Assembly: GCF_014207255.1 (NCBI RefSeq) | Contig: NZ_JACHCZ010000008.1 | Span: forward strand, 62,001-126,000 | From: Pseudomonas sp. JAI120 | Lineage (GTDB): Bacteria; Pseudomonadota; Gammaproteobacteria; Pseudomonadales; Pseudomonadaceae | DNA length: 64,000 bases | Direction: 5' to 3' | Shown here: positions 7,766 to 15,670 of the stretch, piece after piece | Position numbering within the stretch: position 1 is the stretch's first letter | Layout of the letters: each line of letters starts with the position of its first letter | Notes under the pieces: generated by a model | The model's database searches: none | What the model saw: the letters and a program-made list of their open reading frames with translations, nothing else | What the model was told of the DNA's origin: nothing | Translations under genes and position numbers: made by a program

Positions 7766-9754
7766 ATGACGTCCGCACTGTTTATTCCGGAGCTGGGCCA
7801 GTTGGCGATGATCCTCGCCCTGTGCTTTGCCATCGTCCAGGCCGTGGTGCCATTGCTCGGCGCCTGGCGTGGTGACCGTCTGTGGATGAGCCTGGCGCAG
7901 CCGGCCGCCTGGGGCCAGTGTGCGTTCCTGGTGTTCGCGTTTGGCTGCCTGACCTACGCCTTTATGACCGACGACTTTTCCGTCGCCTATGTGGCCAATA
8001 ACTCCAACAGCGCCTTGCCTTGGTACTACAAGTTCAGCGCGGTGTGGGGCGCCCACGAAGGCTCGCTGCTGTTGTGGGCGTTGATCCTCGGCGGCTGGAC
8101 CTTCGCGGTGTCGGTGTTTTCGCGCCAGTTGCCGCAAGTCATGCTCGCCCGGGTGCTGGCGGTGATGGGCATGATCAGCATCGGCTTCCTGCTGTTCCTG
8201 ATCATGACCTCCAACCCGTTCACCCGCATCCTGCCGCAGATCCCGGCGAACGGTCACGACCTCAACCCGCTGCTGCAAGACATCGGCCTGATCGTGCACC
8301 CGCCGATGCTCTACATGGGCTATGTCGGTTTCTCCGTGGCCTTTGCCTTCGCCATCGCCGCCTTGCTCGGCGGGCGCCTTGATGCGGCGTGGGCGCGCTG
8401 GTCGCGGCCTTGGACCATCGTCGCCTGGGCCTTCCTCGGCATCGGCATCACCCTCGGTTCGTGGTGGGCCTACTACGAACTCGGCTGGGGCGGCTGGTGG
8501 TTCTGGGACCCGGTGGAAAACGCCTCGTTCATGCCATGGCTGGTGGGTACCGCACTGATTCACTCGTTGGCCGTCACCGAAAAACGCGGCGTGTTCAAGA
8601 GCTGGACCGTGTTGCTGGCCATCGCGGCATTTTCCCTCAGCCTGCTCGGCACCTTCCTCGTGCGTTCGGGCGTGTTGACCTCGGTGCATGCCTTCGCCTC
8701 CGACCCGGAGCGCGGCGTGTTCATCCTGATCTTCCTGCTGTTTGTGGTCGGCGGCTCCCTCACCCTGTTCGCCCTGCGCGCGCCGGTGGTCAAGAGCCAG
8801 GTCGGCTTCAACCTGTGGTCGCGGGAAACCCTGCTGCTGGGCAATAACCTGGTGTTGGTGGTGGCCGCGTCGATGATCCTGCTCGGCACCTTGTACCCCT
8901 TGGTGCTGGATGCCCTGAGCGGCGCCAAACTGTCCGTCGGCCCGCCGTACTTCAACGCGTTGTTTATCCCGTTGATGGGCCTGTTGATGGTGGTGATGGC
9001 GGTCGGCATGCTGGTGCGCTGGAAGGACACCCCGATCAAATGGCTGGTCGGCATGTTGATGCCGGTTCTGCTCGGCAGCGTGGCCCTGGCCGTGGTCGCC
9101 GGCATTGCCTATGGCGACTTCAACTGGGCGGTGCTCGCCACCTTCCTGCTCGCCGCCTGGGTGTTGCTGGCCGGTGTGCGTGACATCTTCGACAAGACCC
9201 GCCACAAAGGCCTGGTCAAAGGCCTGCCGACCCTGACCCGCAGCTACTGGGGCATGCAGATCGCCCACATCGGCATCGCCGTGTGCGCCCTCGGCGTGGT
9301 GCTGTCCAGCCAGAACAGTGCCGAGCGCGACCTGCGCCTGGCGCCGGGCGAGTCCATGGACCTGGCCGGTTACCACTTCATCTTCGACGGCGCCAAGCAC
9401 TTCGAAGGGCCGAACTTCACGTCAGACAAAGGCACCGTGCGCGTAGTCCGTAACGGTAAAGAGATCGCCGTGCTGCACCCGGAAAAACGCCTGTACACCG
9501 TACAAAGCTCGATGATGACCGAAGCCGGCATCGATGCCGGTTTCACCCGTGACCTCTATGTGGCCTTGGGTGAGCCCCTGGGCGATGGCGCCTGGGCCGT
9601 GCGCGTGCATGTGAAACCGTTCGTGCGCTGGATCTGGTTCGGTGGTTTGCTCACCGGCTTTGGTGGTTTGCTCGCGGCGCTGGACCGCAGGTATAGGGTC
9701 AAGGTCAAGAGCCGGGTGCGTGAAGCGCTGGGCATGCAAGGAGCGGCGGTATGA
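7766..9754 (+). CDS. ccmF: cytochrome c heme lyase subunit CcmF
   Basis: At 662 residues this is a full-length, many-helix membrane protein that ligates heme from CcmE to apocytochrome. The WWD signature GWGGWWFWDPVENASFMPWL lies near residue 240, and conserved histidines are at IVHPPMLYMG and ALIHSLAVTE. A large C-terminal periplasmic domain follows residue 500. Its stop overlaps the dsbE/ccmG start (ATGA). The long open frames on the opposite strand are codon-bias shadows. Confidence 0.96.
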   Translation: MTSALFIPELGQLAMILALCFAIVQAVVPLLGAWRGDRLWMSLAQPAAWGQCAFLVFAFGCLTYAFMTDDFSVAYVANNSNSALPWYYKFSAVWGAHEGSLLLWALILGGWTFAVSVFSRQLPQVMLARVLAVMGMISIGFLLFLIMTSNPFTRILPQIPANGHDLNPLLQDIGLIVHPPMLYMGYVGFSVAFAFAIAALLGGRLDAAWARWSRPWTIVAWAFLGIGITLGSWWAYYELGWGGWWFWDPVENASFMPWLVGTALIHSLAVTEKRGVFKSWTVLLAIAAFSLSLLGTFLVRSGVLTSVHAFASDPERGVFILIFLLFVVGGSLTLFALRAPVVKSQVGFNLWSRETLLLGNNLVLVVAASMILLGTLYPLVLDALSGAKLSVGPPYFNALFIPLMGLLMVVMAVGMLVRWKDTPIKWLVGMLMPVLLGSVALAVVAGIAYGDFNWAVLATFLLAAWVLLAGVRDIFDKTRHKGLVKGLPTLTRSYWGMQIAHIGIAVCALGVVLSSQNSAERDLRLAPGESMDLAGYHFIFDGAKHFEGPNFTSDKGTVRVVRNGKEIAVLHPEKRLYTVQSSMMTEAGIDAGFTRDLYVALGEPLGDGAWAVRVHVKPFVRWIWFGGLLTGFGGLLAALDRRYRVKVKSRVREALGMQGAAV

Positions 9755-10287
9755 AGCGTTGGTTGATGGTGTTGCCGCTGGCATTGTTCCTGGTGGTAGC
9801 GGTGTTTCTGTATCGCGGCTTGTACCTGGATCCGGCCGAACTGCCCTCGGCGATGATCGGCAAGCCGTTCCCCGCGTTCAGCCTGCCGACCGTGCAGGGT
9901 GACAAGACCCTGACCCAGGCCGACCTGCTCGGCAAACCGGCGCTGGTCAACGTGTGGGGCACCTGGTGCATCTCCTGCCGCGTCGAGCACCCGGTGCTGA
10001 ACAAGCTGGCCGAGAAGGGCGTGGTGATCTACGGCATCAACTATAAGGACGACAATGCAGCGGCCTTGAAGTGGCTGGCGGAGTTCCACAACCCGTATCA
10101 GCTGGATATTCGTGATGAAGACGGCAACCTCGGTTTGAACCTCGGCGTGTACGGCGCCCCGGAAACCTTCTTTATCGACGCCCAAGGTGTGATCCGCGAC
10201 AAATACGTCGGGGTGATCGACGAAGTGGTGTGGCGCGAGCAACTGGCCGCCAAGTACCAGGCGCTGGTCGGCGAGGCCAAGCCATGA
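9751..10287 (+). CDS. ccmG: thiol:disulfide interchange protein CcmG/DsbE
   Basis: The 178-residue membrane-anchored thioredoxin-fold protein reduces the CXXCH thiols of apocytochromes c in the periplasm. An N-terminal anchor (residues 5-23) precedes the active site GTWCISCRVEHP, and GVYGAPETFFID carries the cis-Pro loop. ATG 9751 overlaps the ccmF stop, and the TGA overlaps the ccmH ATG. Confidence 0.95.
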   Translation: MKRWLMVLPLALFLVVAVFLYRGLYLDPAELPSAMIGKPFPAFSLPTVQGDKTLTQADLLGKPALVNVWGTWCISCRVEHPVLNKLAEKGVVIYGINYKDDNAAALKWLAEFHNPYQLDIRDEDGNLGLNLGVYGAPETFFIDAQGVIRDKYVGVIDEVVWREQLAAKYQALVGEAKP

Positions 10288-10757
10288 AGCGCCTGTTAGC
10301 CGCTGCCGTCCTGGCGCTGGGCTTAGCCGGGGTGGCCCACGCCGCCATCGACACTTACGAATTTGCCAAGGACGGTGACCGCGAGCGTTTCCGCGAACTG
10401 ACCAAGGAACTGCGCTGCCCCAAGTGCCAGAACCAGGACATCGCCGACTCCAACGCGCCCATCGCCGCCGACCTGCGCAAAGAAATCTTCCGCATGCTGG
10501 GGGAGGGCAAGGACAACCAGCAGATCATCGACTTCATGGTCGACCGCTACGGTGATTTCGTGCGCTACAAACCGGCCCTCACCGGCAAGACCGCGCTGCT
10601 CTGGTTCGGCCCCGCCGGGCTGCTGCTGGCCGGCGTGGTCGTCATGGCCGTGATCGTCCGCCGTCGCCGCGCCGCGCCTACCGATGGTTCCGACGCGCTA
10701 TCCCCCGAAGAGCGCCAACGCCTCGACCAATTGCTGGACACCAAGACTGATGATTGA
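10284..10757 (+). CDS. ccmH: cytochrome c maturation protein CcmH
   Basis: The 157-residue protein has a cleavable signal peptide (to AHA), the motif LRCPKCQNQDIADSNAP near residue 45 (the CXXC that handles the apocytochrome thiol), and a C-terminal transmembrane helix (LLWFGPAGLLLAGVVVM). I chose ATG 10284 because it gives a proper signal peptide and overlaps the ccmG stop. It acts with CcmF and CcmI in the heme ligation complex. Confidence 0.94.
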   Translation: MKRLLAAAVLALGLAGVAHAAIDTYEFAKDGDRERFRELTKELRCPKCQNQDIADSNAPIAADLRKEIFRMLGEGKDNQQIIDFMVDRYGDFVRYKPALTGKTALLWFGPAGLLLAGVVVMAVIVRRRRAAPTDGSDALSPEERQRLDQLLDTKTDD

Positions 10758-11934
10758 TTTCTGGCTCGCAGCCGGCTTGCTGCTTCTGATTGCCCTGAGT
10801 TTCCTGTTGATTCCTGTGTTGCGCGGCCGCCGTGCCCAGCGTGAAGAGGATCGCACCGCGCTGAACGTGGCGCTTTACCAAGAACGTGTGGCCGAGCTGC
10901 AAGTGCAGCAGGACGAAGGCGTGCTCAACGCCGCCCAGCTCGACACCGGCCGCGCCGAAGCCGCCCGCGAGCTGCTGGCCGACACCGAAGGCGTGGAAAA
11001 ACCCCGCGAATCACGCCTGGGCAAACCGCTGCCGTTGCTCGCCGCCGTCCTCGTCCCGGTGCTTGGTCTTGGCCTGTATATGCACTTCGGCGCCAGCGAC
11101 AAGGTTGAACTGACCCGCGAATTTTCCCAGCCGCCGGTGTCCATGGAAGACATGACCCAGCGCCTGGAACGCGCCGCCGCCGCCCAACCGGACTCGGCGG
11201 AAGGTTTGTACTTCCTCGGACGCGCCTATATGGCCCAGGATCGTTCCGCCGATGCCGCCAAGGTCTTCGAACGCACCGTGGCTTTGGCCGGGCGTCAGCC
11301 GGAACTGCTGGGGCAATGGGCCCAGGCGCAGTACTTTGCCGACAATAAACAGTGGTCGCCCAAGGTCCAGGCGCTGACCGACGAAGCCTTGAAGCTCGAC
11401 CCGAACGAAGTCACCAGTCTCGGCCTGCTCGGTATCGCCGCCTTCGAAGGCCAGCGTTATCAAGAGGCAATCGACTACTGGAGCCGCTTGCTGGCGCAAC
11501 TGCCACCGCAAGACAATTCCCGCGTGGCGCTGCAAGGCGGCATCGACCGTGCCGCCGAGAAGCTCAAGGAAAGCGGCGGCACCGTCGCGCAAAAGGCGGT
11601 GATGAAAGTCCGCGTGGACCTGTCCGCCGAGGTCAAGGCCAAGGCCCTGCCAACCGACAGCGTATTCATCTTCGCCCGCGCGGTAAAAGGCCCGCCGGCC
11701 CCCTTGGCGGCCAAGCGCGTCACCGTTGCCGAGTTGCCCGTCACCGTCGAACTCGGCGATGCCGACGCGATGATGCCGCAGTTGAAACTGTCCAACTTCC
11801 CCGAAGTCCAACTGGTTGCGCGCATATCCCGGGCCGGTCAACCGACCACTGGCGAGTGGATCGGCCGCAGCCAACCCTTGGCCAGCACCACCACTGCACT
11901 GCAGCAGCTGACCATCGACAGTCCGGACCAGTAA
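10750..11934 (+). CDS. ccmI: cytochrome c maturation protein CcmI (CycH)
   Basis: The 394-residue apocytochrome chaperone begins with two transmembrane segments (residues 2-22 and about 92-110) around a cytoplasmic leucine-zipper-like loop (VALYQERVAELQVQQ). A periplasmic TPR domain follows at residues 130-270 (AEGLYFLGRAYMAQ, LGLLGIAAFEGQRYQEAI), then a beta-rich C-terminal domain. ATG 10750 overlaps ccmH by 8 bp. It binds the C-terminus of apocytochromes and delivers them to CcmF/H. Confidence 0.93.
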   Translation: MIDFWLAAGLLLLIALSFLLIPVLRGRRAQREEDRTALNVALYQERVAELQVQQDEGVLNAAQLDTGRAEAARELLADTEGVEKPRESRLGKPLPLLAAVLVPVLGLGLYMHFGASDKVELTREFSQPPVSMEDMTQRLERAAAAQPDSAEGLYFLGRAYMAQDRSADAAKVFERTVALAGRQPELLGQWAQAQYFADNKQWSPKVQALTDEALKLDPNEVTSLGLLGIAAFEGQRYQEAIDYWSRLLAQLPPQDNSRVALQGGIDRAAEKLKESGGTVAQKAVMKVRVDLSAEVKAKALPTDSVFIFARAVKGPPAPLAAKRVTVAELPVTVELGDADAMMPQLKLSNFPEVQLVARISRAGQPTTGEWIGRSQPLASTTTALQQLTIDSPDQ

Positions 11935-11949
11935 TTCGAGGAAACGCCT

Positions 11950-12345
11950 ATGACCGCATTTGCACGCATCACCCTGCTCAGCCTGGTATTGGGCCTGAGC
12001 GCCTGTGCGGTCCACCGCCCACCTCCCGCGCCGACCGGCCCGACCATTCCGCCGTCAGGCCCATCCACCCAGCCAAGCACCACGCCTTCGGGCCCGGTGA
12101 CCCCGCCGCCGAAGCCACTGCCGACCAAATCGCCGACCTTCGCCCCACCACCGGGCGCGGCCAGCCACTGGGACGGCAAGATGCAGGTGTACGTGCTGGA
12201 CGACCAGCCCGACACCTTCTACCGCCAGCGCACCTACTACCGCTGGAGCAACGGCTGGAGCCGCTCCATCAGCCCCAACGGGCCCTGGGAAGACACCGAC
12301 GTGCAGGGCGTGCCGCCGGGGTTGAGCAAGCAGTACGCGCAATGA
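11950..12345 (+). CDS. proline-rich lipoprotein of unknown function
   Basis: This 131-residue protein has a lipobox LSAC at residue 19, then about 50 residues very rich in Pro, Thr and Ser (an extended envelope-spanning linker), then a small aromatic domain (HWDGKMQVYVLDD, FYRQRTYYRWSNGW) ending VPPGLSKQYAQ. It starts 15 bp after ccmI and is followed by a terminator, so it is probably the last gene of the ccm transcript. I recognise no named family. Its last codons recur at 12984-13031. Confidence 0.85.
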   Translation: MTAFARITLLSLVLGLSACAVHRPPPAPTGPTIPPSGPSTQPSTTPSGPVTPPPKPLPTKSPTFAPPPGAASHWDGKMQVYVLDDQPDTFYRQRTYYRWSNGWSRSISPNGPWEDTDVQGVPPGLSKQYAQ

Positions 12346-12346
12346 C

Positions 12347-12373
12347 AAAAGGCGACCTTCGGGTCGCCTTTTT
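12347..12373 (+). terminator. terminator after the ccm operon
   Basis: AAAAGGCGACC-TTC-GGGTCGCCTTTTT is a textbook hairpin with a T run, 1 bp beyond the lipoprotein stop. Confidence 0.9.
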
Positions 12374-12414
12374 CATGCCTGTGAACCCCATTCTTCTAAA
12401 CACTGGAGGGCAAA

Positions 12415-12502
12415 TGTGGGAGGGGCTTGCCCCCGATAGCGGTGTTTCAGTTAATGAATGTCTGACTGACATACCTCTATCGGGAGCAAGCCCCCTCCCA
12501 CA
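12415..12502. repeat. REP pair (BIME)
   Basis: A forward copy of the repeat (TGTGGGAGGGGCTTGCCCCC at 12415) and an inverted copy ending in CCCCCTCCCACA at 12502 are separated by about 40 bp that also pair imperfectly. It marks the boundary between the ccm operon and the decayed region. Confidence 0.85.
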
Positions 12503-12519
12503 GGAGATCTCCTCAGCCA

Positions 12520-12768
12520 TCAAGCCACAGGGCACTCCCGCTCCAGTGCCGCACCCACTAAAAACTGCGCAATCTCAACCATCTGCACCACCGCCAGCAC
12601 CTGCTTGCGGCTTGAATCATCCAAGTGCTCGGCTAAGCCCTCCCACGCATAGGTCGCCATAACGCGAACACAATAATGCCGCTGGCGCGGCACTGTGCGC
12701 CATTCTAATCCAGGCGACCAAGCCTGATCGTTGATTTGATTGATCACGCGGAGCATGGGAACGATCAT
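12520..12768 (-). CDS. small hypothetical protein
   Basis: This 82-residue open frame has protein-like composition, with an aromatic N-terminal half (WSPGLEWRTVPRQRHYCVRV) and a C-terminal predicted helix (DSSRKQVLAVVQMVEIAQFLVG). I recognise no family. The start is uncertain (ATG 12768 or 12756), neither has a convincing ribosome-binding site, and it lies in a region of gene decay, so it could be a remnant or spurious. Confidence 0.4.
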   Translation of the reverse strand: MIVPMLRVINQINDQAWSPGLEWRTVPRQRHYCVRVMATYAWEGLAEHLDDSSRKQVLAVVQMVEIAQFLVGAALERECPVA

Positions 12769-12834
12769 TATGCGATAGTCGGCAATATCATCAGGACCAG
12801 CTTAACTTCCCACCCTTCAACAAGACGGACCCTC

Positions 12835-12963
12835 ATGAACCTCTACGTCATACGCCACGGCGAAACGTGGATCAACGCGGAACACCGCTACCTCGGCGCA
12901 CTCGACCCGGAACTGACCGAGCGGGGCAGGGAACAGGCTGTCTCGCCCTTTGAAACGCACTGA
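12835..12963 (+). pseudogene. 5' fragment of a histidine phosphatase gene
   Basis: Forty-two codons from ATG 12835 encode MNLYVIRHGETWINAEHRYL and continue to ELTERGREQA, the start of a phosphoglycerate-mutase-type histidine phosphatase with the catalytic RHGET. Similarity ends abruptly at GREQA, and a stop follows seven codons later. Full-length members have about 190-230 residues, so about four-fifths is missing. The break probably belongs to the same deletion event as the phnM remnant downstream. Confidence 0.7.
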
Positions 12964-12983
12964 ATCACCGCCACAGGTGACTT

Positions 12984-13031
12984 TCAAAAAACCTCACCAA
13001 CCCGTCAGGGTTGAGCAAGCACTACGCCTAG
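12984..13031 (+). pseudogene. tail fragment resembling the lipoprotein gene at 11950
   Basis: The frame ending in TAG at 13029-13031 reads NPSGLSKHYA, and the lipoprotein at 11950-12345 ends VPPGLSKQYAQ. The DNA agrees over GGGTTGAGCAAGCA-N-TACGC. It could be the end of a decayed paralogue. The match is short and could be chance. Confidence 0.35.
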
Positions 13032-13040
13032 CAAATATTG

Positions 13041-13217
13041 GAGCGGCACTTCGGTAATGTGGCCGCCGCAGGCCTGGCTGCCGAGGGATTGCTGGATATA
13101 CTTTCCAGTGCGGGGAAAATCGCCATTGGCCTGCGTGCCGACCTGGTCCAAGCCAGGAGCCGCGAAGGGCTTCCTGTGGTGCAACACGTCTGGCGACAAG
13201 TGAAGAGGGTGTTTTGA
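13041..13217 (+). pseudogene. phnM: phnM remnant with internal deletion
   Basis: The open frame ending in TGA at 13215 reads HFGNVAAAGLAAEGLLDILS, then SAGKIAIGLRADLVQARS, and ends HVWRQVKRVF. The first part matches the SHSGNVAA...LLDILSSDYYP region of PhnM (ribose 1-methylphosphonate 5-triphosphate diphosphatase). The second part matches the protein's end (DRGxIAxGxRADLV...VWRQGKRVF). About 45 codons between them, including the DYYP segment, are missing in frame, and everything upstream is gone. The stop overlaps the phnN ATG by one base, the normal operon coupling. Confidence 0.8.
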
Positions 13218-13789
13218 TGGTGGGCAGGTTGATCTATCTCATCGGGCCATCGGGTTCGGGCAAGGACAGCCTGCTGGAGGCTGCACGCCCGCGGTTGGCC
13301 GAGCGCGGTTGCCGGATTGTGCGCCGCGTGATCACGCGCTCGGCGGAAGCGGTGGGCGAGGCGGCCCAGGGCGTAAGCCCGGAGCAATTCGCCGTGATGC
13401 AGGCCGAGGGCGCGTTTGCCCTCAGCTGGCACGCCAACGGGTTGTCTTACGGCATCCCTGAGGTCATCGACGAATGGCTGGCCACGGGGGAAGACGTGCT
13501 GGTCAACGGCTCACGCGCACACCTGGCGCAGACCCGCGAGCGCTACCCGGAGGTGTTGGTGCTGTTGCTGACGGTGGATCAAGCCGTCTTGCGCCAGCGC
13601 TTAATAGCGCGGGGCCGTGAGTCTTTGGCGGATATCGAGGCGCGCCTGGCGCGCAATGCGCGGTTTACCCAAGAGCTGATCGCCGGCAATGGCGCCGGGT
13701 TGTTCGTGTTGGATAACTCCGGCCCACTGGAACACACGGTCGAACGCTTGCTGTGTTGCCTGAGCCAGGGGCACTCGGTATGCGCCTGA
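13217..13789 (+). CDS. phnN: ribose 1,5-bisphosphate phosphokinase PhnN
   Basis: This intact 190-residue kinase makes PRPP from ribose 1,5-bisphosphate in the C-P lyase pathway. The P-loop GPSGSGKDS is at residues 10-18, and RVITRSAEAVGE and FALSWHANGLSYGIP are guanylate-kinase-like signatures of PhnN. It starts at ATG 13217, overlapping the phnM remnant stop, and ends 10 bp inside the phnP stub. The rest of the phn operon is not present here, so its substrate would have to come from another source. Confidence 0.92.
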   Translation: MVGRLIYLIGPSGSGKDSLLEAARPRLAERGCRIVRRVITRSAEAVGEAAQGVSPEQFAVMQAEGAFALSWHANGLSYGIPEVIDEWLATGEDVLVNGSRAHLAQTRERYPEVLVLLLTVDQAVLRQRLIARGRESLADIEARLARNARFTQELIAGNGAGLFVLDNSGPLEHTVERLLCCLSQGHSVCA

Positions 13790-13818
13790 GCCTGCTCGGC
13801 ACCGATGACGCGCGGTGA
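13780..13818 (+). pseudogene. phnP: phnP 5' stub
   Basis: Twelve codons and a TGA starting at ATG 13780, within the end of phnN, read MRLSLLGTDDAR. This matches the start of PhnP, the 5-phosphoribosyl 1,2-cyclic phosphodiesterase (MRLTLLGTGDAR...). No further PhnP sequence follows. The overlap with phnN is what an intact phnNP pair would show, so this is the other edge of the operon scar. Confidence 0.75.
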
Positions 13819-14176
13819 CCTGCGCTTTAGCATAAGGTCATGTCAAGCGGCGAGATTCTGACATGCTGAGAACTCGTCGGAAAAGGTTAAGTGCATGTAT
13901 CTGGGAGCGGGCGGATTTTGCGTAGCCGAATGAGGACAGTTTTGTAGGATTTCGTTTTTTTCCTGATAATCCAATAAGTTTTTTTACGCGAAAGTGTGTG
14001 TTCAGTTGTTTAAATTGAAAGTGTTTTATTGCGTCTCTTAGCGCATGTTGCGCCACGTTAGAATGTTTCAGTGCGAACTAAATCAGTGCTGTTCCGAGGG
14101 TTTTCTGCATGGGAGGTTACTGCCCCGATGCTGATTGATTCGGCTCATTCACTCACTCTCAAGAGCGCACTGTCCC
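13819..14176. other. AT-rich intergenic region before the protease gene
   Basis: This stretch of about 360 bp is clearly more AT-rich than its surroundings, especially 13930-14060 with long T and A runs. It presumably holds the protease promoter, but I see no convincing -35/-10 pair and no hrp box. A 72-codon minus-strand frame here looks spurious. The base composition suggests acquired DNA. Confidence 0.5.
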
Positions 14177-15670
14177 ATGATTAACTCTGAACGTTATCCG
14201 CTAAGCTTCTCGCTTGAAAATTTACCACCTTCCGATCCCGGCCCCTTCGGTGTGGGCGCCAGTCGCAAACCCACCTTCACGACGGAGCAGGCCGGAAAGC
14301 ACATCACCCGCGACAACCTGCACTTCCACGACCGTAATAGCGACAAGCGGATCGACCTCTCCTATACGGTAGACCCGACGTTCAGCGCCGCGCAGCAACG
14401 CCGTGTGCGCCAGGCGGCGCAATCCTGGGAGGACGTGGCCAACATCAGTTTCAAGGAGCGGGCCGCCGGCGCCGACGGCACGGTACATATCAAAAACAAC
14501 CCGCGCGGTGACCGTGGCGTCGCCACCTCACCCACGCGCTCCACTGCCAGCACCACGGCCACGGTTGGCACCCTGCGAGAAAGTAGTTCGCCTGCGTTAG
14601 GCAGCCACTTTTCAGTGACCGCCGTGCATGAAATCGGCCACGCCATCGGCCTGCAGCATCCGGGCAACTACAACGGCGGCGGTTCTGATTACAACAGTGG
14701 CGCCGTGTATGCCGGTGATACAAAGGCACGCAGTGTGATGAGTTACTGGTCGGAGAAAAACCAGGCCGGCCACGACTTTCGGAATTCGAACCCTTCTGCC
14801 CCGATGATGGACGACATCGCTGCGGTTCAGCGGCTATATGGGGCCAATCACCAAACCCGCAACACCGACACGACCTACGGCTTCAATTCCAATACCGACC
14901 GCGAAGCCATGACCCTCACCAGCGCCAGCGATAAACCCATCTTTTGCGTCTGGGATGGCGGCGGTGACGATACCCTGGATTTTTCCGGGTTTTCCCAAAA
15001 CCAGAACATCAATTTGAAGGCCGAATCGTTTTCTGATGTAGGCGGTTTGAAGGGCAATGTTTCGATCGCCAAAGGCGTTACAGTTGAAAACGCCATCGGC
15101 GGTTCCGGACGGGATGTGCTGACCGGCAATGACGCCGACAACCGGCTCAAGGGCGGGGCGGGGGCTGACACGTTGCGCGGTGGTGGTGGTGCAGACACGT
15201 TTACCTACGATAAGGCCAGTGACTCCACCTCGCAGCAGCCGGACCTTATTGAGGACTTCACCAGCGGCACCGATAAGCTCGACGTCGCGGGTGTCTTGAA
15301 AGAAGCAGGTATCGGCGCCCTGGTGTTTACTGATCGCTTCAGTGGCCGGGCAGGCGAGGCTGTGCTCAAACACGACGCCGCCACCGGTCGCTCCAGCCTG
15401 GAGATTGACCTGAAGGGCCGCGGCAATACCGATTTCATGGTCAAGAGCGTCGGCCAGATCAAACCCGGGGACGTGCTGTGGCAAGGGCAAAAGCCGCAGG
15501 TCAGGCCGCTGCCTGCCCCGACGCCACCTTCACCGTTACCTGCACCTGCGCCCTTACCGTCACCTTCACCGCCTGAGTCGAAAACCGATGCCCTTTCGGC
15601 ATTGAACGAGGTAATCGTCAAGATATTATCGACATTGCTGCAGATACTGCAGCGCGTCGTCAAGCCTTGA
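14177..15670 (+). CDS. serralysin-like secreted zinc metalloprotease (M10B)
   Basis: The 497-residue protein has the zinc site HEIGHAIGLQH (His151, Glu152, His155, His161) and Met-turn SVMSY (Met188, Tyr190) of serralysins. Calcium-binding RTX-like repeats follow (GGSGRDVLTGNDADNRL, GGAGADTLRGGGGADTF, residues 308-342). The normal serralysin end (TDFMVKSVGQ...GDVLWQ) is reached near residue 436. A Pro-rich linker (441-466) and an amphipathic helix (470-494) follow, which is unusual for a type I secretion substrate. There is no signal peptide, and no inhibitor or aprDEF exporter is adjacent. I chose ATG 14177; TTG 14135 is in frame. Confidence 0.88.
   Translation: MINSERYPLSFSLENLPPSDPGPFGVGASRKPTFTTEQAGKHITRDNLHFHDRNSDKRIDLSYTVDPTFSAAQQRRVRQAAQSWEDVANISFKERAAGADGTVHIKNNPRGDRGVATSPTRSTASTTATVGTLRESSSPALGSHFSVTAVHEIGHAIGLQHPGNYNGGGSDYNSGAVYAGDTKARSVMSYWSEKNQAGHDFRNSNPSAPMMDDIAAVQRLYGANHQTRNTDTTYGFNSNTDREAMTLTSASDKPIFCVWDGGGDDTLDFSGFSQNQNINLKAESFSDVGGLKGNVSIAKGVTVENAIGGSGRDVLTGNDADNRLKGGAGADTLRGGGGADTFTYDKASDSTSQQPDLIEDFTSGTDKLDVAGVLKEAGIGALVFTDRFSGRAGEAVLKHDAATGRSSLEIDLKGRGNTDFMVKSVGQIKPGDVLWQGQKPQVRPLPAPTPPSPLPAPAPLPSPSPPESKTDALSALNEVIVKILSTLLQILQRVVKP

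Noticed and set aside
7262..9400. 712-codon open frame on the minus strand opposite ccmE-ccmF
   Set aside because: Its composition is extreme (His, Gln, Asp, Arg and Gly with few hydrophobic runs), and it mirrors the codon bias of ccmE-ccmF, which have full family motifs. It is a GC-rich shadow.
12520..13820. decayed region as a mobile-element insertion
   Set aside because: There is no transposase, integrase, target duplication or terminal inverted repeat apart from the REP pair. Deletion of a phn operon explains the fragments better.
13838..14056. 72-codon minus-strand frame in the AT-rich gap before the protease
   Set aside because: It has no ribosome-binding site, no recognisable motif and an odd basic composition, and it is in the likely promoter region.
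13819..14176. hrp box or sigma54 site before the serralysin-like gene
   Set aside because: CCACGTT is present near 14052, but no GGAACC precedes it at the right distance, and no TGGCAC-N5-TTGC was seen.
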